From Pusillimonas sp. UBA6240 (GTDB lineage: Bacteria; Pseudomonadota; Gammaproteobacteria; Burkholderiales; Burkholderiaceae_B), in the NCBI GenBank assembly GCA_002441445.1, contig DJWC01000140.1, forward strand, positions 245 through 24,947: DNA of 24,703 nucleotides. Reading direction: 5' to 3'. This document shows, piece by piece, positions 1 through 7,433 of this stretch (positions are counted from its first letter, which is position 1; each line of letters starts with the position of its first letter). A program made the position numbers and the translations under genes. Under the pieces are notes generated by a model, which did not search any database, had not been told where the DNA came from, and worked only from the letters and a program-made list of their open reading frames with translations.

Positions 1-1
1 G

Positions 2-34
2 GTCGATACCTGGCAGCGCCTGGCCAAGCAATAG
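2..34 (+). CDS. C-terminal end of an upstream gene (partial)
   Basis: The frame starting at base 2 reads VDTWQRLAKQ and stops at TAG (32-34). The open frame reaches the window edge and is followed by clearly non-coding repeat DNA, so it is probably the tail of a gene entering from the left. Ten residues are too few to identify a family. Another frame cannot be excluded. Confidence 0.4.
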   Translation, partial: VDTWQRLAKQ

Positions 35-50
35 CGCCGCGGCCGCCGTA

Positions 51-120
51 GGGCGGCCCGCCCGGGGCGGCCTGCCCGGAGCGGCCTGCCCGGAGCTGCC
101 TGCATAGGACGGCCCGCATA
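51..120. repeat. 14-bp tandem repeat, five degenerate copies
   Basis: Five consecutive 14-bp units in perfect phase occupy 51-64, 65-78, 79-92, 93-106 and 107-120. The pattern is close to GAGCGGCCTGCCCG; the last two units end in GCATA. The phase is lost after 120, although GGGGCATAAG and GGGGCGGTCC echoes continue. The block fills much of the spacer before ndh, where I see no convincing promoter. It looks like slippage-grown intergenic DNA. Confidence 0.75.
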
Positions 121-287
121 AGGGGCATAAGCTGCAAGGGGCGGTCCGCAACGCGCCGCCCTTTCCTGCGCCCGGGCGGCGATGCCGCGTGCCGTGCCGC
201 CTTGCCATCGGGGCGCAGCCTGTGATATTCATGGGCTGGGATGCGGCCGCGCTGCTTGCGCCGGCATCCCCTCAGCAAGGAGCAGCC

Positions 288-1601
288 ATGACGGACAATC
301 GGACGCACAGGGTGGTCATCGTCGGCGGCGGGGCGGGCGGCCTGGAGCTGGCCTGCAAGCTGGGCCGCAAGTTCGGGCCGCGGCATGTCGCGCTGATCGA
401 CAAGGACGGCGACCATATCTGGAAGCCTTCGCTGCATGAGGTGGCCGCGGGCACGCTGGACATCCACCGCGAAGGGCTTTCCTATTTCATGCTGGCCAGG
501 GATTGCGGCTTTACCTTCATCCTGGGCGAATTAAGCGGACTGGACCGGGAATCCCGAATCGCCCAGGTGAACGCGGTGCTGTCCGATACCCGGCAGGAAA
601 TCTTTCCCGCGCGCGAGATACCCTACGACACGCTGGTGCTGGCGGTGGGCAGCAAATCCAATTTTTTCAACACGCCGGGCGCGGCGGAATTCGCTATTGC
701 GCTGGATTCCACGGCGGAAGCCGAGCGCTTCCGGCTCAGGCTGCTGCACGAAATCGTCGCCGCCAGCCGCCGCAAGGATCAGGATCCGGACCATGTGCTG
801 CACATCGGCATCGTCGGAGGGGGCGCAACCGGCGTGGAGCTCGCGGCGGAGCTGCTGGAGGCTTTCTCCGACAGCGTCTTTTATGGCCTGCATGCGCTGC
901 AGCCGGGCAAGGACATCCGCATCATCCTGCTGGAAGGCGGCGAACGCATCCTGTCGGCATTGCCTGAAAAGATGTCCGCGGCCGCGCAACAGTTGCTGAT
1001 CGATCGCGGCGTGGCGGTGAAAACCTCGGTAAGGGTCGCCGCCGTCGAAGCCGATGCCTTGGTGGACGGCGAAGGCCATCGCTATCCGGCCCAGCTCTGC
1101 GTGTGGGCGGCGGGCATCAAGGCGCCCGAGCTGCTGGCGCAACTGGGCCTGGAAACCAATCGCATCGGGCAGGTCGTCGTGGACGGCAGCCTGCGCACCG
1201 CGGATCCCGCCATCTTCGCCTTCGGCGATTGCGCCCAGGCCCCCTGGGCGGGCGCCGGGCGTTCGCTGCCCGCGCGGGCGCAGGTCGCGCACCAGCAGGC
1301 GAATTTCCTGCTGGACGCGATGCGGGACCGGATCAGCGGGGCGGCGCCTTCGAAGCCGCGCGAATTCCGCTTCCGCGACTATGGATCCCTGGTTTCCGTG
1401 GGCCACAACCGCGGTGTGGGCAGCCTGATGGGGGTATTGTCGGGCAAAAACTGGTTTGTGGAAGGCATGCTGGCGCGGCTCATGTACATGAGTCTGCATC
1501 TGATGCACCATCGGGCCGTGCTGGGGCCGTTGCGCACCGGCTTGCTGGCGATAGGGCGGCTATTGCTCAAGCGCAGCGCTCCGCGGGTGAAGCTGCATTA
1601 G
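288..1601 (+). CDS. ndh: Type II NADH dehydrogenase (NDH-2)
   Basis: This is a single-subunit, non-proton-pumping NADH:quinone oxidoreductase that passes electrons from NADH through FAD to the quinone pool at the inner membrane face. The 437-residue protein has two dinucleotide-binding folds: an FAD site at residues 9-19 (VVIVGGGAGGL) and an NADH site at 173-186 (IGIVGGGATGVELA). The second FAD motif is AFGDCA at 311-316, and AQVAHQQA at 331-338 matches the family's quinone/FAD region. The C-terminal stretch is basic and amphipathic, as in membrane-associated NDH-2. The frame opens earlier (189), but ATG 288 has an AAGGAG ribosome site at 277-282 and the glycine-rich fold begins at once after it, so 288 is preferred. 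It appears monocistronic. Confidence 0.93.
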   Translation: MTDNRTHRVVIVGGGAGGLELACKLGRKFGPRHVALIDKDGDHIWKPSLHEVAAGTLDIHREGLSYFMLARDCGFTFILGELSGLDRESRIAQVNAVLSDTRQEIFPAREIPYDTLVLAVGSKSNFFNTPGAAEFAIALDSTAEAERFRLRLLHEIVAASRRKDQDPDHVLHIGIVGGGATGVELAAELLEAFSDSVFYGLHALQPGKDIRIILLEGGERILSALPEKMSAAAQQLLIDRGVAVKTSVRVAAVEADALVDGEGHRYPAQLCVWAAGIKAPELLAQLGLETNRIGQVVVDGSLRTADPAIFAFGDCAQAPWAGAGRSLPARAQVAHQQANFLLDAMRDRISGAAPSKPREFRFRDYGSLVSVGHNRGVGSLMGVLSGKNWFVEGMLARLMYMSLHLMHHRAVLGPLRTGLLAIGRLLLKRSAPRVKLH

Positions 1602-1620
1602 CTGAAGCTGCCTTAAAATC

Positions 1621-1642
1621 GGACCAGTGCGCGGGTTGGTCC
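1621..1642 (+). terminator. Stem-loop downstream of ndh
   Basis: GGACCA (1621-1626) pairs perfectly with TGGTCC (1637-1642) around a 10-base loop, 20 bases after the ndh stop. No T-run follows, so it could end transcription only inefficiently. It may instead be a 3'-end stabiliser. Confidence 0.3.
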
Positions 1643-1813
1643 ATCCCGGGCGAGCTCATCCACCCGGATGCATGCCGTCCAGATTCCGGCCTGGCGCAGC
1701 GCAAATCCGCGGGTTACCTTCCGCAGGCCATCCATTCGGTGATACATTGGTTTGATGAGCCAGCCCGCAAACCGCACTCGCGGGCCGCGGTGGACGAAAT
1801 AAGAGCTGAAACT

Positions 1814-2557
1814 ATGACTTTCCATGCCCAGCTTGCCTCCCCGCTGGGGGCCATTCTGCTTTGCTCCGACGGGGAACACCTGACCGGCCTGTATTTCATC
1901 GGTCAGAAGGATTGCCCCGCGCTGCGGGGCCTGCCGCCGCCCCGGTCCACGGATCCCACCGCCGGCCTGATGTCGGGCATGCCCTTGAAACACTTCAAGG
2001 CCTATCGGCTAACGCCTTCCACGGATCTTCCTTCCACGGATCTTTTCAGCCAGGACAATCTGCGGCGGACGGCCGCGAGCGCAGCGGGCCCGGACGGCGG
2101 CCCCGCGATGGCCGGCAAGCGGATGCCCGAACCGCGGTCTCGGCAAACGGTCCATGAGGCGTTGGGCCCGCTATCCCTGGCGCAGGACGACGCGCCCGCC
2201 GGCGCCAAGGCTGCGTTCGAGCAGACCCGGCAGGAACTGGGCGAATATTTCAGCGGTAGCCGGCGGACTTTCTCGATCCCGCTGCGGCTCGAGGGCACGG
2301 ATTTCCAGAAAAAGGTATGGCGCGCCTTGCTCGACATCCCTTATGGGGAATGCGTTTCGTACGGCGACGTCGCGGTGGCGGCGGGCCTGACCGCGCAGCA
2401 CGGCCGTCCGGTCGGGACGGCCGTGGGCCGCAACCCCATCACCATCATCGTTCCATGCCATCGGGTGTTGGCCAATACGGGACGGCTCAACGGCTATACC
2501 GGGGGCCTGGAGCGCAAGTTCGCCTTGCTGGAACTGGAAGGCTTCACGCTGCGCTGA
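1814..2557 (+). CDS. ogt: Methylated-DNA-protein-cysteine methyltransferase with internal insertion
   Basis: This protein repairs O6-alkylguanine by moving the alkyl group to its own cysteine. The C-terminal half is canonical: GTDFQKKVWRAL at 161-172, IPYGECVSYGD at 175-185, the acceptor motif PCHRV at 214-218 (Cys215), and NGYTGGLERK at 226-235. The N-terminal strand, ASPLGAILLCSDGEHLTGLY, is also normal. At 247 residues it exceeds the usual 160-185. The excess lies between about residues 41 and 126, a Pro/Ser/Ala-rich, charged stretch with no recognisable fold, placed inside the N-terminal domain. Part of it comes from a perfect 15-bp tandem duplication (2015-2044). The frame is open far upstream, but homology begins at ATG 1814; its ribosome site is weak. 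The insertion spares the catalytic half, so activity is plausible. Confidence 0.88.
   Translation: MTFHAQLASPLGAILLCSDGEHLTGLYFIGQKDCPALRGLPPPRSTDPTAGLMSGMPLKHFKAYRLTPSTDLPSTDLFSQDNLRRTAASAAGPDGGPAMAGKRMPEPRSRQTVHEALGPLSLAQDDAPAGAKAAFEQTRQELGEYFSGSRRTFSIPLRLEGTDFQKKVWRALLDIPYGECVSYGDVAVAAGLTAQHGRPVGTAVGRNPITIIVPCHRVLANTGRLNGYTGGLERKFALLELEGFTLR
2015..2044 (+). repeat. Perfect 15-bp tandem duplication inside ogt
   Basis: CCTTCCACGGATCTT occurs twice in direct succession (2015-2029, 2030-2044). It is in frame and encodes a repeated STDL motif in the ogt insertion. It looks like a recent slippage event in an unconstrained linker. Confidence 0.85.
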
Positions 2558-2644
2558 GCCGCACGGCGCCGCGGACGCCGCGTTGTCCGAGCAGCTTCGC
2601 CGCGGGTGCCCCGGCCTGCGAGCCGAAGCCGCCTCATGGCATCG

Positions 2645-2664
2645 TCGCCGGGACGCGCCGGCGA
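2645..2664. terminator. Stem-loop between convergent ogt and smpB
   Basis: TCGCCGG (2645-2651) pairs perfectly with CCGGCGA (2658-2664) around GACGCG. The stem abuts the smpB stop codon. Read on the plus strand, a T6 run follows at 2674-2679, nine bases past the stem; that run is the Lys-Lys codons of smpB. It could weakly terminate ogt transcripts and protect the smpB 3' end. Confidence 0.4.
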
Positions 2665-3129
2665 TCAAGCGTCTTTTTTATTCCGCAGATCGTGCTTCAT
2701 TAGGCGCTGCTTTTCACGCTGCCAGTCTTTTTCGCGCGCGGTATCGCGCTTGTCGTGCAGCTTCTTGCCCCGTCCGAGCCCGAAGTCCAGCTTGATGCGG
2801 CCGTTCTTGTAGTGCAGGTTCAACGGCACCAGCGTATAACCGCGCTGTTCGACCTTGCCGATCAGCTTGCTGATTTCCTCCGCCTTCAACAGCAGCTTGC
2901 GGGTGCGCGTGGCGTTGGGGTGGATGTGGGTAGAAGCCGTAGGCAGGGGGCTGACGTGCATGCCCAGGATCCAGAGTGCGCCGTCGCGCACGATGACATA
3001 GCTTTCCTTCAGCTGTACGTGGCCGGCCCTGATCGCCTTGACCTCCCAGCCCTCCAGGACGAGGCCCGCTTCATAGCGTTCCTCGATGAAGTAGTCGTGC
3101 GTGGCTTTGCGGTTGTCGACGATGCTCAT
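2665..3129 (-). CDS. smpB: SsrA-binding protein SmpB
   Basis: SmpB binds tmRNA and brings it to stalled ribosomes for trans-translation. The 154-residue length is typical. The N-terminus holds the OB-fold signature: NRKATHDYFIEERYEAGLVL, then GWEVKAIRAG and QLKESYV. The C-terminal basic tail (GRGKKLHDKRDTAREKDWQR and on to the end) is the part that enters the decoding centre. The ATG start follows SmpB homology exactly. It lies divergently from ratA, an arrangement conserved in proteobacteria. The tmRNA gene ssrA is not in this window. Confidence 0.97.
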   Translation of the reverse strand: MSIVDNRKATHDYFIEERYEAGLVLEGWEVKAIRAGHVQLKESYVIVRDGALWILGMHVSPLPTASTHIHPNATRTRKLLLKAEEISKLIGKVEQRGYTLVPLNLHYKNGRIKLDFGLGRGKKLHDKRDTAREKDWQREKQRLMKHDLRNKKDA

Positions 3130-3185
3130 GAATGATACGGTTTAAGACTGTAAAATCAGTACATTCTATCCATTAACGACCTTCA

Positions 3186-3620
3186 ATGCATAAAGTACAG
3201 CGCTCCGTCCTCGTACCGTACAGCCGCGCGCAGATGTTCGACCTGGTCGCCGATGTCGCCAAGTATCCGGAGTTCATGCCATGGTGCGGCGGGGCTGTGG
3301 TGCATCGGCAGGACGAGCGCGGAATGGAAGCTTCCATCACCATCAGCATCGCCGGCATCAAACAAACCTTCACCACCCGCAACGAACACGATTACCCCGG
3401 TCTCATCACTTTTCACCTGGTCAATGGGCCGTTTTCCGCCCTGACCGGGACCTGGAGTTTCCAGGAGCTCGCCGAAGACGCCTGCAAGGTGGTCTACACC
3501 ATGGAGTACGCATTTTCCAGCCGCGCCCTTGAAACCGTGGTGGGCCCCATTTTCAACCGCATCGCCACCAGCTTCATCGACTCGTTCACGCAGCGGGCGC
3601 AAGCCGTCTATGGCGACTGA
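3186..3620 (+). CDS. ratA: RatA/COQ10-family START-like protein
   Basis: The 144-residue protein has the SRPBCC (START-like) fold of the RatA/Coq10 family. It opens with VQRSVLVPYSRAQMFDLVAD followed by YPEFMPWC, the family hallmark, and ends with a long helix (FNRIATSFIDSFTQRAQAVY). E. coli RatA has been reported to block 70S assembly, while the eukaryotic homologue Coq10 binds ubiquinone, so the true role in this organism is open. It is divergent from smpB with a 56-bp spacer containing TAAAAT at 3151-3156 but no convincing -35 element. The downstream ratB frame overlaps its end by 11 bases, implying translational coupling. Confidence 0.92.
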   Translation: MHKVQRSVLVPYSRAQMFDLVADVAKYPEFMPWCGGAVVHRQDERGMEASITISIAGIKQTFTTRNEHDYPGLITFHLVNGPFSALTGTWSFQELAEDACKVVYTMEYAFSSRALETVVGPIFNRIATSFIDSFTQRAQAVYGD

Positions 3621-3966
3621 TCCCATCCTGTCCATAGAAGTCGTTTATGCCGAGGCCTCGGCCGTTTGGTCGGCGGCCTTGCAATTGCCCGCGGGCGCCA
3701 CGGCGGGCCAGGCGGTGCAAGCCAGCTGCTTCGCGCAGGCTTTTCCCGATTATCCCTTCGACCAGCCCAGGGTCGGCATCTACGGCCAGGCGTGCTCGCT
3801 GGACCAGGTGCTGGCCGACGGCGACCGGGTGGAAATCTACCGGCCCCTGGTGTTCGACCCCATGGAGTCGCGCCGGCGGCGCGCCGAGCACCGCGAGGCG
3901 TATATGATCAAGCCGCGCAGCCGGCCCAAGCGGCGCAAGGCCAAGCTTGCCGCCGGCTCGGGATGA
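3610..3966 (+). CDS. ratB: RnfH/RatB ubiquitin-like protein
   Basis: This is a 118-residue protein of the RnfH (UPF0125, RatB) family with a beta-grasp fold. The family pattern is visible: an N-terminal strand SIEVVYAEA, the middle VGIYGQ, and LADGDRVEIYRPLVFDP with a basic C-terminus. The family name suggests a link to the Rnf complex or to RatA, but its biochemical role is unproven. ATG 3610 is chosen because homology starts there; the longer frame from 3529 would run inside ratA. The 11-base overlap with ratA indicates one transcript. Confidence 0.9.
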   Translation: MATDPILSIEVVYAEASAVWSAALQLPAGATAGQAVQASCFAQAFPDYPFDQPRVGIYGQACSLDQVLADGDRVEIYRPLVFDPMESRRRRAEHREAYMIKPRSRPKRRKAKLAAGSG

Positions 3967-3995
3967 TTGTCACGCATGCGACAAAACAATATCGA
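3967..3995 (+). promoter_or_regulatory. Candidate sigma-70 promoter of the valine-catabolism operon
   Basis: TTGTCA (3967-3972) and TATCGA (3990-3995) are separated by 17 bases. The spacer begins with the palindrome CGCATGCG (3973-3980), flanked by TTGT and ACAA, which gives an imperfect dyad suitable for a repressor. It overlaps the end of ratB's surroundings and lies 69 bp before the first operon gene. Confidence 0.4.
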
Positions 3996-4021
3996 TCCAG
4001 GCGTTATGGTAGGGACGGCAT

Positions 4022-4044
4022 GGCGCCGCCCATCCGGCGGCGCC
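4022..4044 (+). promoter_or_regulatory. Perfect stem-loop in the 5' leader
   Basis: GGCGCCGCC (4022-4030) pairs perfectly with GGCGGCGCC (4036-4044) around CATCC. The stem ends just before the AAGGAG ribosome site (4048-4053) of the acyl-CoA dehydrogenase gene. With no T-run it is not an intrinsic terminator. It could stabilise the mRNA or keep the ribosome site exposed. Confidence 0.5.
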
Positions 4045-4063
4045 GCAAGAAGGAGACAAACAT

Positions 4064-5218
4064 ATGGATTTTCGCCTCAGCGATGAACAACAGGCCTTTG
4101 CCCAGGCCGCCCGCGATTTCGCGGCCGGCGAACTGGAGCCCCACGCAGCCCGGTGGGATGCCGAAGGCATCTTTCCCCGATCGACCTTTACCCGCGCCGG
4201 CCAGCTCGGTTTCTGCGCCATCTACGCGCCCGAATCCATAGGCGGGCTGGGCCTGCCGCGCCTGGACGCGACGCTGGTCTTCGAAGAAATGGCGGCTGTG
4301 GATCCCTCCACCGCCGCTTTCCTCACCATCCACAACATGGCCACCTGGATGATAGGAAGCTGGGGCAGCGATACCGTGCGCGAGAACTGGGGCCCGGCGC
4401 TTGCGTCGGGCGAGAAGCTGGCTTCTTATTGCCTGACCGAACCGGGTTCGGGCTCGGATGCCGCTTCGCTGTCCACGCGCGCTGAAAAGCGCGGGGCCGC
4501 TTATGTATTGAACGGTTCCAAGGCCTTCATTTCGGGCGCGGGCGACACGGATGTGCTGGTCGTCATGGCGCGCACCGGCGACGCCGGCCCCAAGGGCGTA
4601 TCGGCCTTCGTGGTGCCCGCCGATACTGCGGGCATTTCTTACGGGCGCAAAGAACAGAAAATGGGCTGGAACAGCCAATCCACGCGGCCCATCAGCTTCG
4701 AGAACGTGGAAATCCCCGCCGACTGCCTGCTCGGCCGCGAAGGCGACGGCTTCAAATTCGCCATGCAAGGGCTGGACGGCGGCCGCATCAACATCGCCAC
4801 TTGCTCGGTGGGCGCCGCGCAGGGCGCTTACGAGGCCGCCCGCCGCTATATGGGCGAACGCAAGCAGTTCGGCCAGACCCTGGCCGGCTTCCAGGCGCTG
4901 CAATTCAAGCTGGTGGACATGCTCACCCATATCGTGGCTTCGCGCCAGATGGTCAGGCTGGCCGCGGCGAAGCTGGATGCCAAGGATCCCGATGCCTCTT
5001 CTTATTGCGCCATGGCCAAGCGCCTGGCCACGGACCTGTGCTTCCAGGCCTGCCTGGACGGTCAGCAGATCCATGGCGGCTACGGCTACCTGAAAGACTA
5101 TCCGCTGGAAAGGCTGGTGCGCGATACCCGCGTACACCAGATACTCGAGGGAACCAACGAAATCATGCGCGTCATCGTGGCGCGCCAGATACTTGAAAAA
5201 GGAGCCGACATCCGATGA
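4064..5218 (+). CDS. Acyl-CoA dehydrogenase, probably isobutyryl-CoA dehydrogenase
   Basis: This 384-residue FAD enzyme oxidises an acyl-CoA to the 2,3-enoyl-CoA. N-terminal helices (MDFRLSDEQQAFAQAARDFA) lead to the FAD/substrate loops YCLTEPGSGSDAASL (about 125-139) and FISGAGDTD. The C-terminal helical domain contains RKQFGQTLAGFQALQFKLVD and LDGQQIHGGYGYLKDYP. In ILEGTNEIMR, Glu362 sits where short-chain dehydrogenases carry the catalytic base. The two following genes act on the next valine intermediates, so isobutyryl-CoA is the likely substrate; a 2-methylbutyryl-CoA role is possible. The AAGAAGGAG ribosome site is strong. Its stop overlaps the next start as ATGA. Confidence 0.9.
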   Translation: MDFRLSDEQQAFAQAARDFAAGELEPHAARWDAEGIFPRSTFTRAGQLGFCAIYAPESIGGLGLPRLDATLVFEEMAAVDPSTAAFLTIHNMATWMIGSWGSDTVRENWGPALASGEKLASYCLTEPGSGSDAASLSTRAEKRGAAYVLNGSKAFISGAGDTDVLVVMARTGDAGPKGVSAFVVPADTAGISYGRKEQKMGWNSQSTRPISFENVEIPADCLLGREGDGFKFAMQGLDGGRINIATCSVGAAQGAYEAARRYMGERKQFGQTLAGFQALQFKLVDMLTHIVASRQMVRLAAAKLDAKDPDASSYCAMAKRLATDLCFQACLDGQQIHGGYGYLKDYPLERLVRDTRVHQILEGTNEIMRVIVARQILEKGADIR

Positions 5219-6363
5219 GCCCCCCAGTATTGTTTGAAGAGGCGCAGGCCGCCAACGGCCTGAAGGTCGGCATCGCGACCCTGAACCAGCCGTCCACCCT
5301 GAACGGCCTGTCGCTGGAAATGTGCGACTTGCTGGGCGCCCGCCTGCATGAATGGGAAAAGGACGACGGCATCGCCCTGGTGATCATCCAGGGGGCCGGC
5401 GGCAAGGCGTTCTGCGCGGGCGGCGATCTGCATGCCATGTACCGGGGCATGCAGGAAAACACCGGCGGCGCCTGGGACAACGGCTACGCGCGCGCGTTCT
5501 TCGATTCCGAGTACCGGCTGGACTATCAGATACACCGCTATGCCAAGCCCATATTGTGCTGGGGCAGCGGCATCGTCATGGGCGGCGGCGTGGGCCTGTT
5601 CATGGGCGCCAGCCACCGGGTGGTCAGCGAAACCACCCGCTACGCCATGCCGGAAATCAGCATAGGCCTGTTCCCGGACGTCGGCGGCACCTGGATGCTG
5701 TCGCGGCTGCCCGGCGGCGTGGGCGTGTTCATGGCCCTGACCGGCGCGCAGCTGGGCGCGGCCGACTGCCTGTCGCTGGGCCTGGCCGACTATATGCTCG
5801 CTTCGGACGGCTGGGACGCCTTCCTGCAACGCCTTCTTGCGCAGCCCTGGTCCGCCGCGGCCCAGGGCAACCATGAACTGCTGCGCAGCCTGCTGCTGGC
5901 TTCCCAGCCCGCCGCGGCTCCGGCGCCAGGACCGCTGCAGGCGAATCTGGCGGAGATACGCCGGGTATGCGATGGCTTCGATCTGGCGGCCATAGGCGCG
6001 GGCATCGCCGCATGGGCGGACGGCCCGGACCCCTGGCTGAAACGCGCGGCGGGAACTTTCCTGGCCGGTTCGCCCGGCTCGGCGCGGCTGAGCTATACGC
6101 TATTGCGCCGCGCCCGCTTGAAGAGCCTGGCCGACGCCTTGCGCGAGGAATATATTGTTTCCTTGCAGTGCGGCGTGCAAGGAGACTTGCAGGAAGGCAT
6201 ACGCGCCTTGCTCATCGACAAGGACAAGCAGCCGGCCTGGAATCCATCCACGCTGGAGCAGGCGACCGAAGCCTGGGTGCGGCGGTTCTTCGAGCCGCCC
6301 TGGCCGGCATCGATGGCGCATCCGCTATCGGATCTGGAGGCCGGCGCAAGCAGCGCCGACTGA
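5215..6363 (+). CDS. 3-hydroxyisobutyryl-CoA hydrolase (HIBCH-type crotonase)
   Basis: The protein hydrolyses 3-hydroxyisobutyryl-CoA to 3-hydroxyisobutyrate and CoA, freeing valine carbon from CoA. It has the crotonase fold: oxyanion-hole segment GGKAFCAGGDLHAMY (about 62-76), then MGGGVGLFMGASHRVV. The HIBCH hallmark is MPEISIGLFPDVGGTW, with the acidic catalytic residues in PEISIGLFPD. The 382-residue length matches hydrolases, not the ~260-residue hydratases. Start ATG 5215 overlaps the dehydrogenase stop by four bases; AAAAAGGAG at about 5197-5205 inside the previous gene serves as ribosome site. The C-terminal helical lid (ALREEYIVSLQC) is present, so the protein looks complete. Confidence 0.9.
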   Translation: MSPPVLFEEAQAANGLKVGIATLNQPSTLNGLSLEMCDLLGARLHEWEKDDGIALVIIQGAGGKAFCAGGDLHAMYRGMQENTGGAWDNGYARAFFDSEYRLDYQIHRYAKPILCWGSGIVMGGGVGLFMGASHRVVSETTRYAMPEISIGLFPDVGGTWMLSRLPGGVGVFMALTGAQLGAADCLSLGLADYMLASDGWDAFLQRLLAQPWSAAAQGNHELLRSLLLASQPAAAPAPGPLQANLAEIRRVCDGFDLAAIGAGIAAWADGPDPWLKRAAGTFLAGSPGSARLSYTLLRRARLKSLADALREEYIVSLQCGVQGDLQEGIRALLIDKDKQPAWNPSTLEQATEAWVRRFFEPPWPASMAHPLSDLEAGASSAD

Positions 6364-6407
6364 GCGCCGGCGGCATCATGCCGGTCAATAACTAAAGGAG
6401 ATAAAAC

Positions 6408-7298
6408 ATGAGTTGCATCGCATTTATCGGCCTGGGCCATATGGGCGCGCCCATGGCGCTGAATCTGGTCAAGGCCGGCCACGACCTGCTTGTTTATGAC
6501 CTGGCGCCCGCCGCGGTCCAGACGCTGGCCCAGGCCGGCGCTAAGCCCGCCGCGTCGGCGGCCGAGGCGGTGCGCAGCGCCGAGGCCGTCGTCACCATGC
6601 TGCCGGCCAGCAAGCATGTGGAAGGCCTGTATCTGGGCGAAAACGGCCTGCTGGAACATATCGCCGCGGGCGCCCTGGTAATGGAATGCAGCACCATCGC
6701 GCCCGAATCGGCCCGCAAGGTCGCCCAAGCGGCCAAGGAAAAAGGCATACGCATGGTGGATGCGCCGGTTTCGGGCGGCACCGCGGGCGCCGCCGCCGGC
6801 ACCTTGACTTTCATCGTCGGCGGCGACGCGGCGGATCTGGATGCGGCCCGGCCTTATCTGGAAAAAATGGGCAAGAATATTTTCCATGCGGGCCAGGCGG
6901 GAGCCGGGCAGGTCGCCAAGATCTGCAACAATATGCTGCTGGGCATATTGATGGCCGGGACATCCGAAGCGCTCGCCCTGGGCGCGGCGAACGGGCTGGA
7001 TCCCAAGGTGCTGTCCGACATCATCGCCAAGAGTTCCGGCCGCAACTGGGCGACCGAGTTGTACAACCCCTGGCCGGGGGTCATGGACCACGCTCCCGCA
7101 TCCAAGGGGTATGCCGGCGGCTTCGGGGTGGACCTGATGCTGAAGGACTTGGGGCTCGCAGCCGAAGCCGCCCTGAATACCAGGGCCAGCGTGCCGCTGG
7201 GCGAACTGGCGCGCAACCTGTATTCCCTGCATAGCGCCCAGGGCGGCGGCGGGCTGGATTTCTCCAGCATTCTGAAGTTGTACAAAAAGCTGGACTGA
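6408..7298 (+). CDS. mmsB: 3-hydroxyisobutyrate dehydrogenase
   Basis: The 296-residue beta-hydroxyacid dehydrogenase oxidises 3-hydroxyisobutyrate to methylmalonate semialdehyde. The Rossmann motif is IGLGHMGAPMALNLVKAGH, and Asp31 after the second strand (VYD) favours NAD over NADP. The substrate motif DAPVSGGTAGAAAGTLTFIV (from about 118) and Lys171 in KICNNMLLG, the catalytic lysine, are intact. The C-terminal region (DLMLKDLGLAAEAA) is family-typical. It follows the hydrolase after 44 bp and has its own strong AAAGGAG site, with a small inverted repeat (CCGGC/GCCGG) in the gap. It is the third step of the same pathway and closes the operon here; mmsA is not adjacent. Confidence 0.95.
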   Translation: MSCIAFIGLGHMGAPMALNLVKAGHDLLVYDLAPAAVQTLAQAGAKPAASAAEAVRSAEAVVTMLPASKHVEGLYLGENGLLEHIAAGALVMECSTIAPESARKVAQAAKEKGIRMVDAPVSGGTAGAAAGTLTFIVGGDAADLDAARPYLEKMGKNIFHAGQAGAGQVAKICNNMLLGILMAGTSEALALGAANGLDPKVLSDIIAKSSGRNWATELYNPWPGVMDHAPASKGYAGGFGVDLMLKDLGLAAEAALNTRASVPLGELARNLYSLHSAQGGGGLDFSSILKLYKKLD

Positions 7299-7347
7299 GC
7301 GCGCCGCCTGGTGCAGAGGGTCAGCGCCCAAAGGCCGGGCGGGGCGC

Positions 7348-7366
7348 CGGCATGGCGGGGATGCCG
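7348..7366. terminator. Stem-loop between convergent mmsB and ygfZ
   Basis: CGGCAT (7348-7353) pairs with ATGCCG (7361-7366) around GGCGGGG. It sits in the 135-bp convergent spacer (7299-7433), where a bidirectional transcription end is expected. No T-run is present. The rest of the spacer is GC-rich, with repeated GGC/GCC words and no open frame. Confidence 0.3.
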
Positions 7367-7433
7367 CCGGGGCGTTCCGGCCTGCCTGGCGGCTTGAGGC
7401 CTGGGGCTGCGCGGCTGGCGGCCTGCGGCCGAT

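Noticed and set aside
189..287. Longer N-terminus of the ndh frame
   Set aside because: ATG 288 has an AAGGAG ribosome site and the FAD fold begins directly after it; the extra 33 residues have no family match.
531..1511. Long antisense frame across ndh
   Set aside because: A shadow of ndh on the other strand with no recognisable domain.
1103..1813. Upstream open frame in phase with ogt
   Set aside because: It runs out of phase through ndh and an intergenic gap; it is open only because of GC-rich codon bias.
3130..3185. Strong shared promoter between smpB and ratA
   Set aside because: TAAAAT and TAGAAT -10-like hexamers are present, but no -35 element lies at a suitable distance on either strand.
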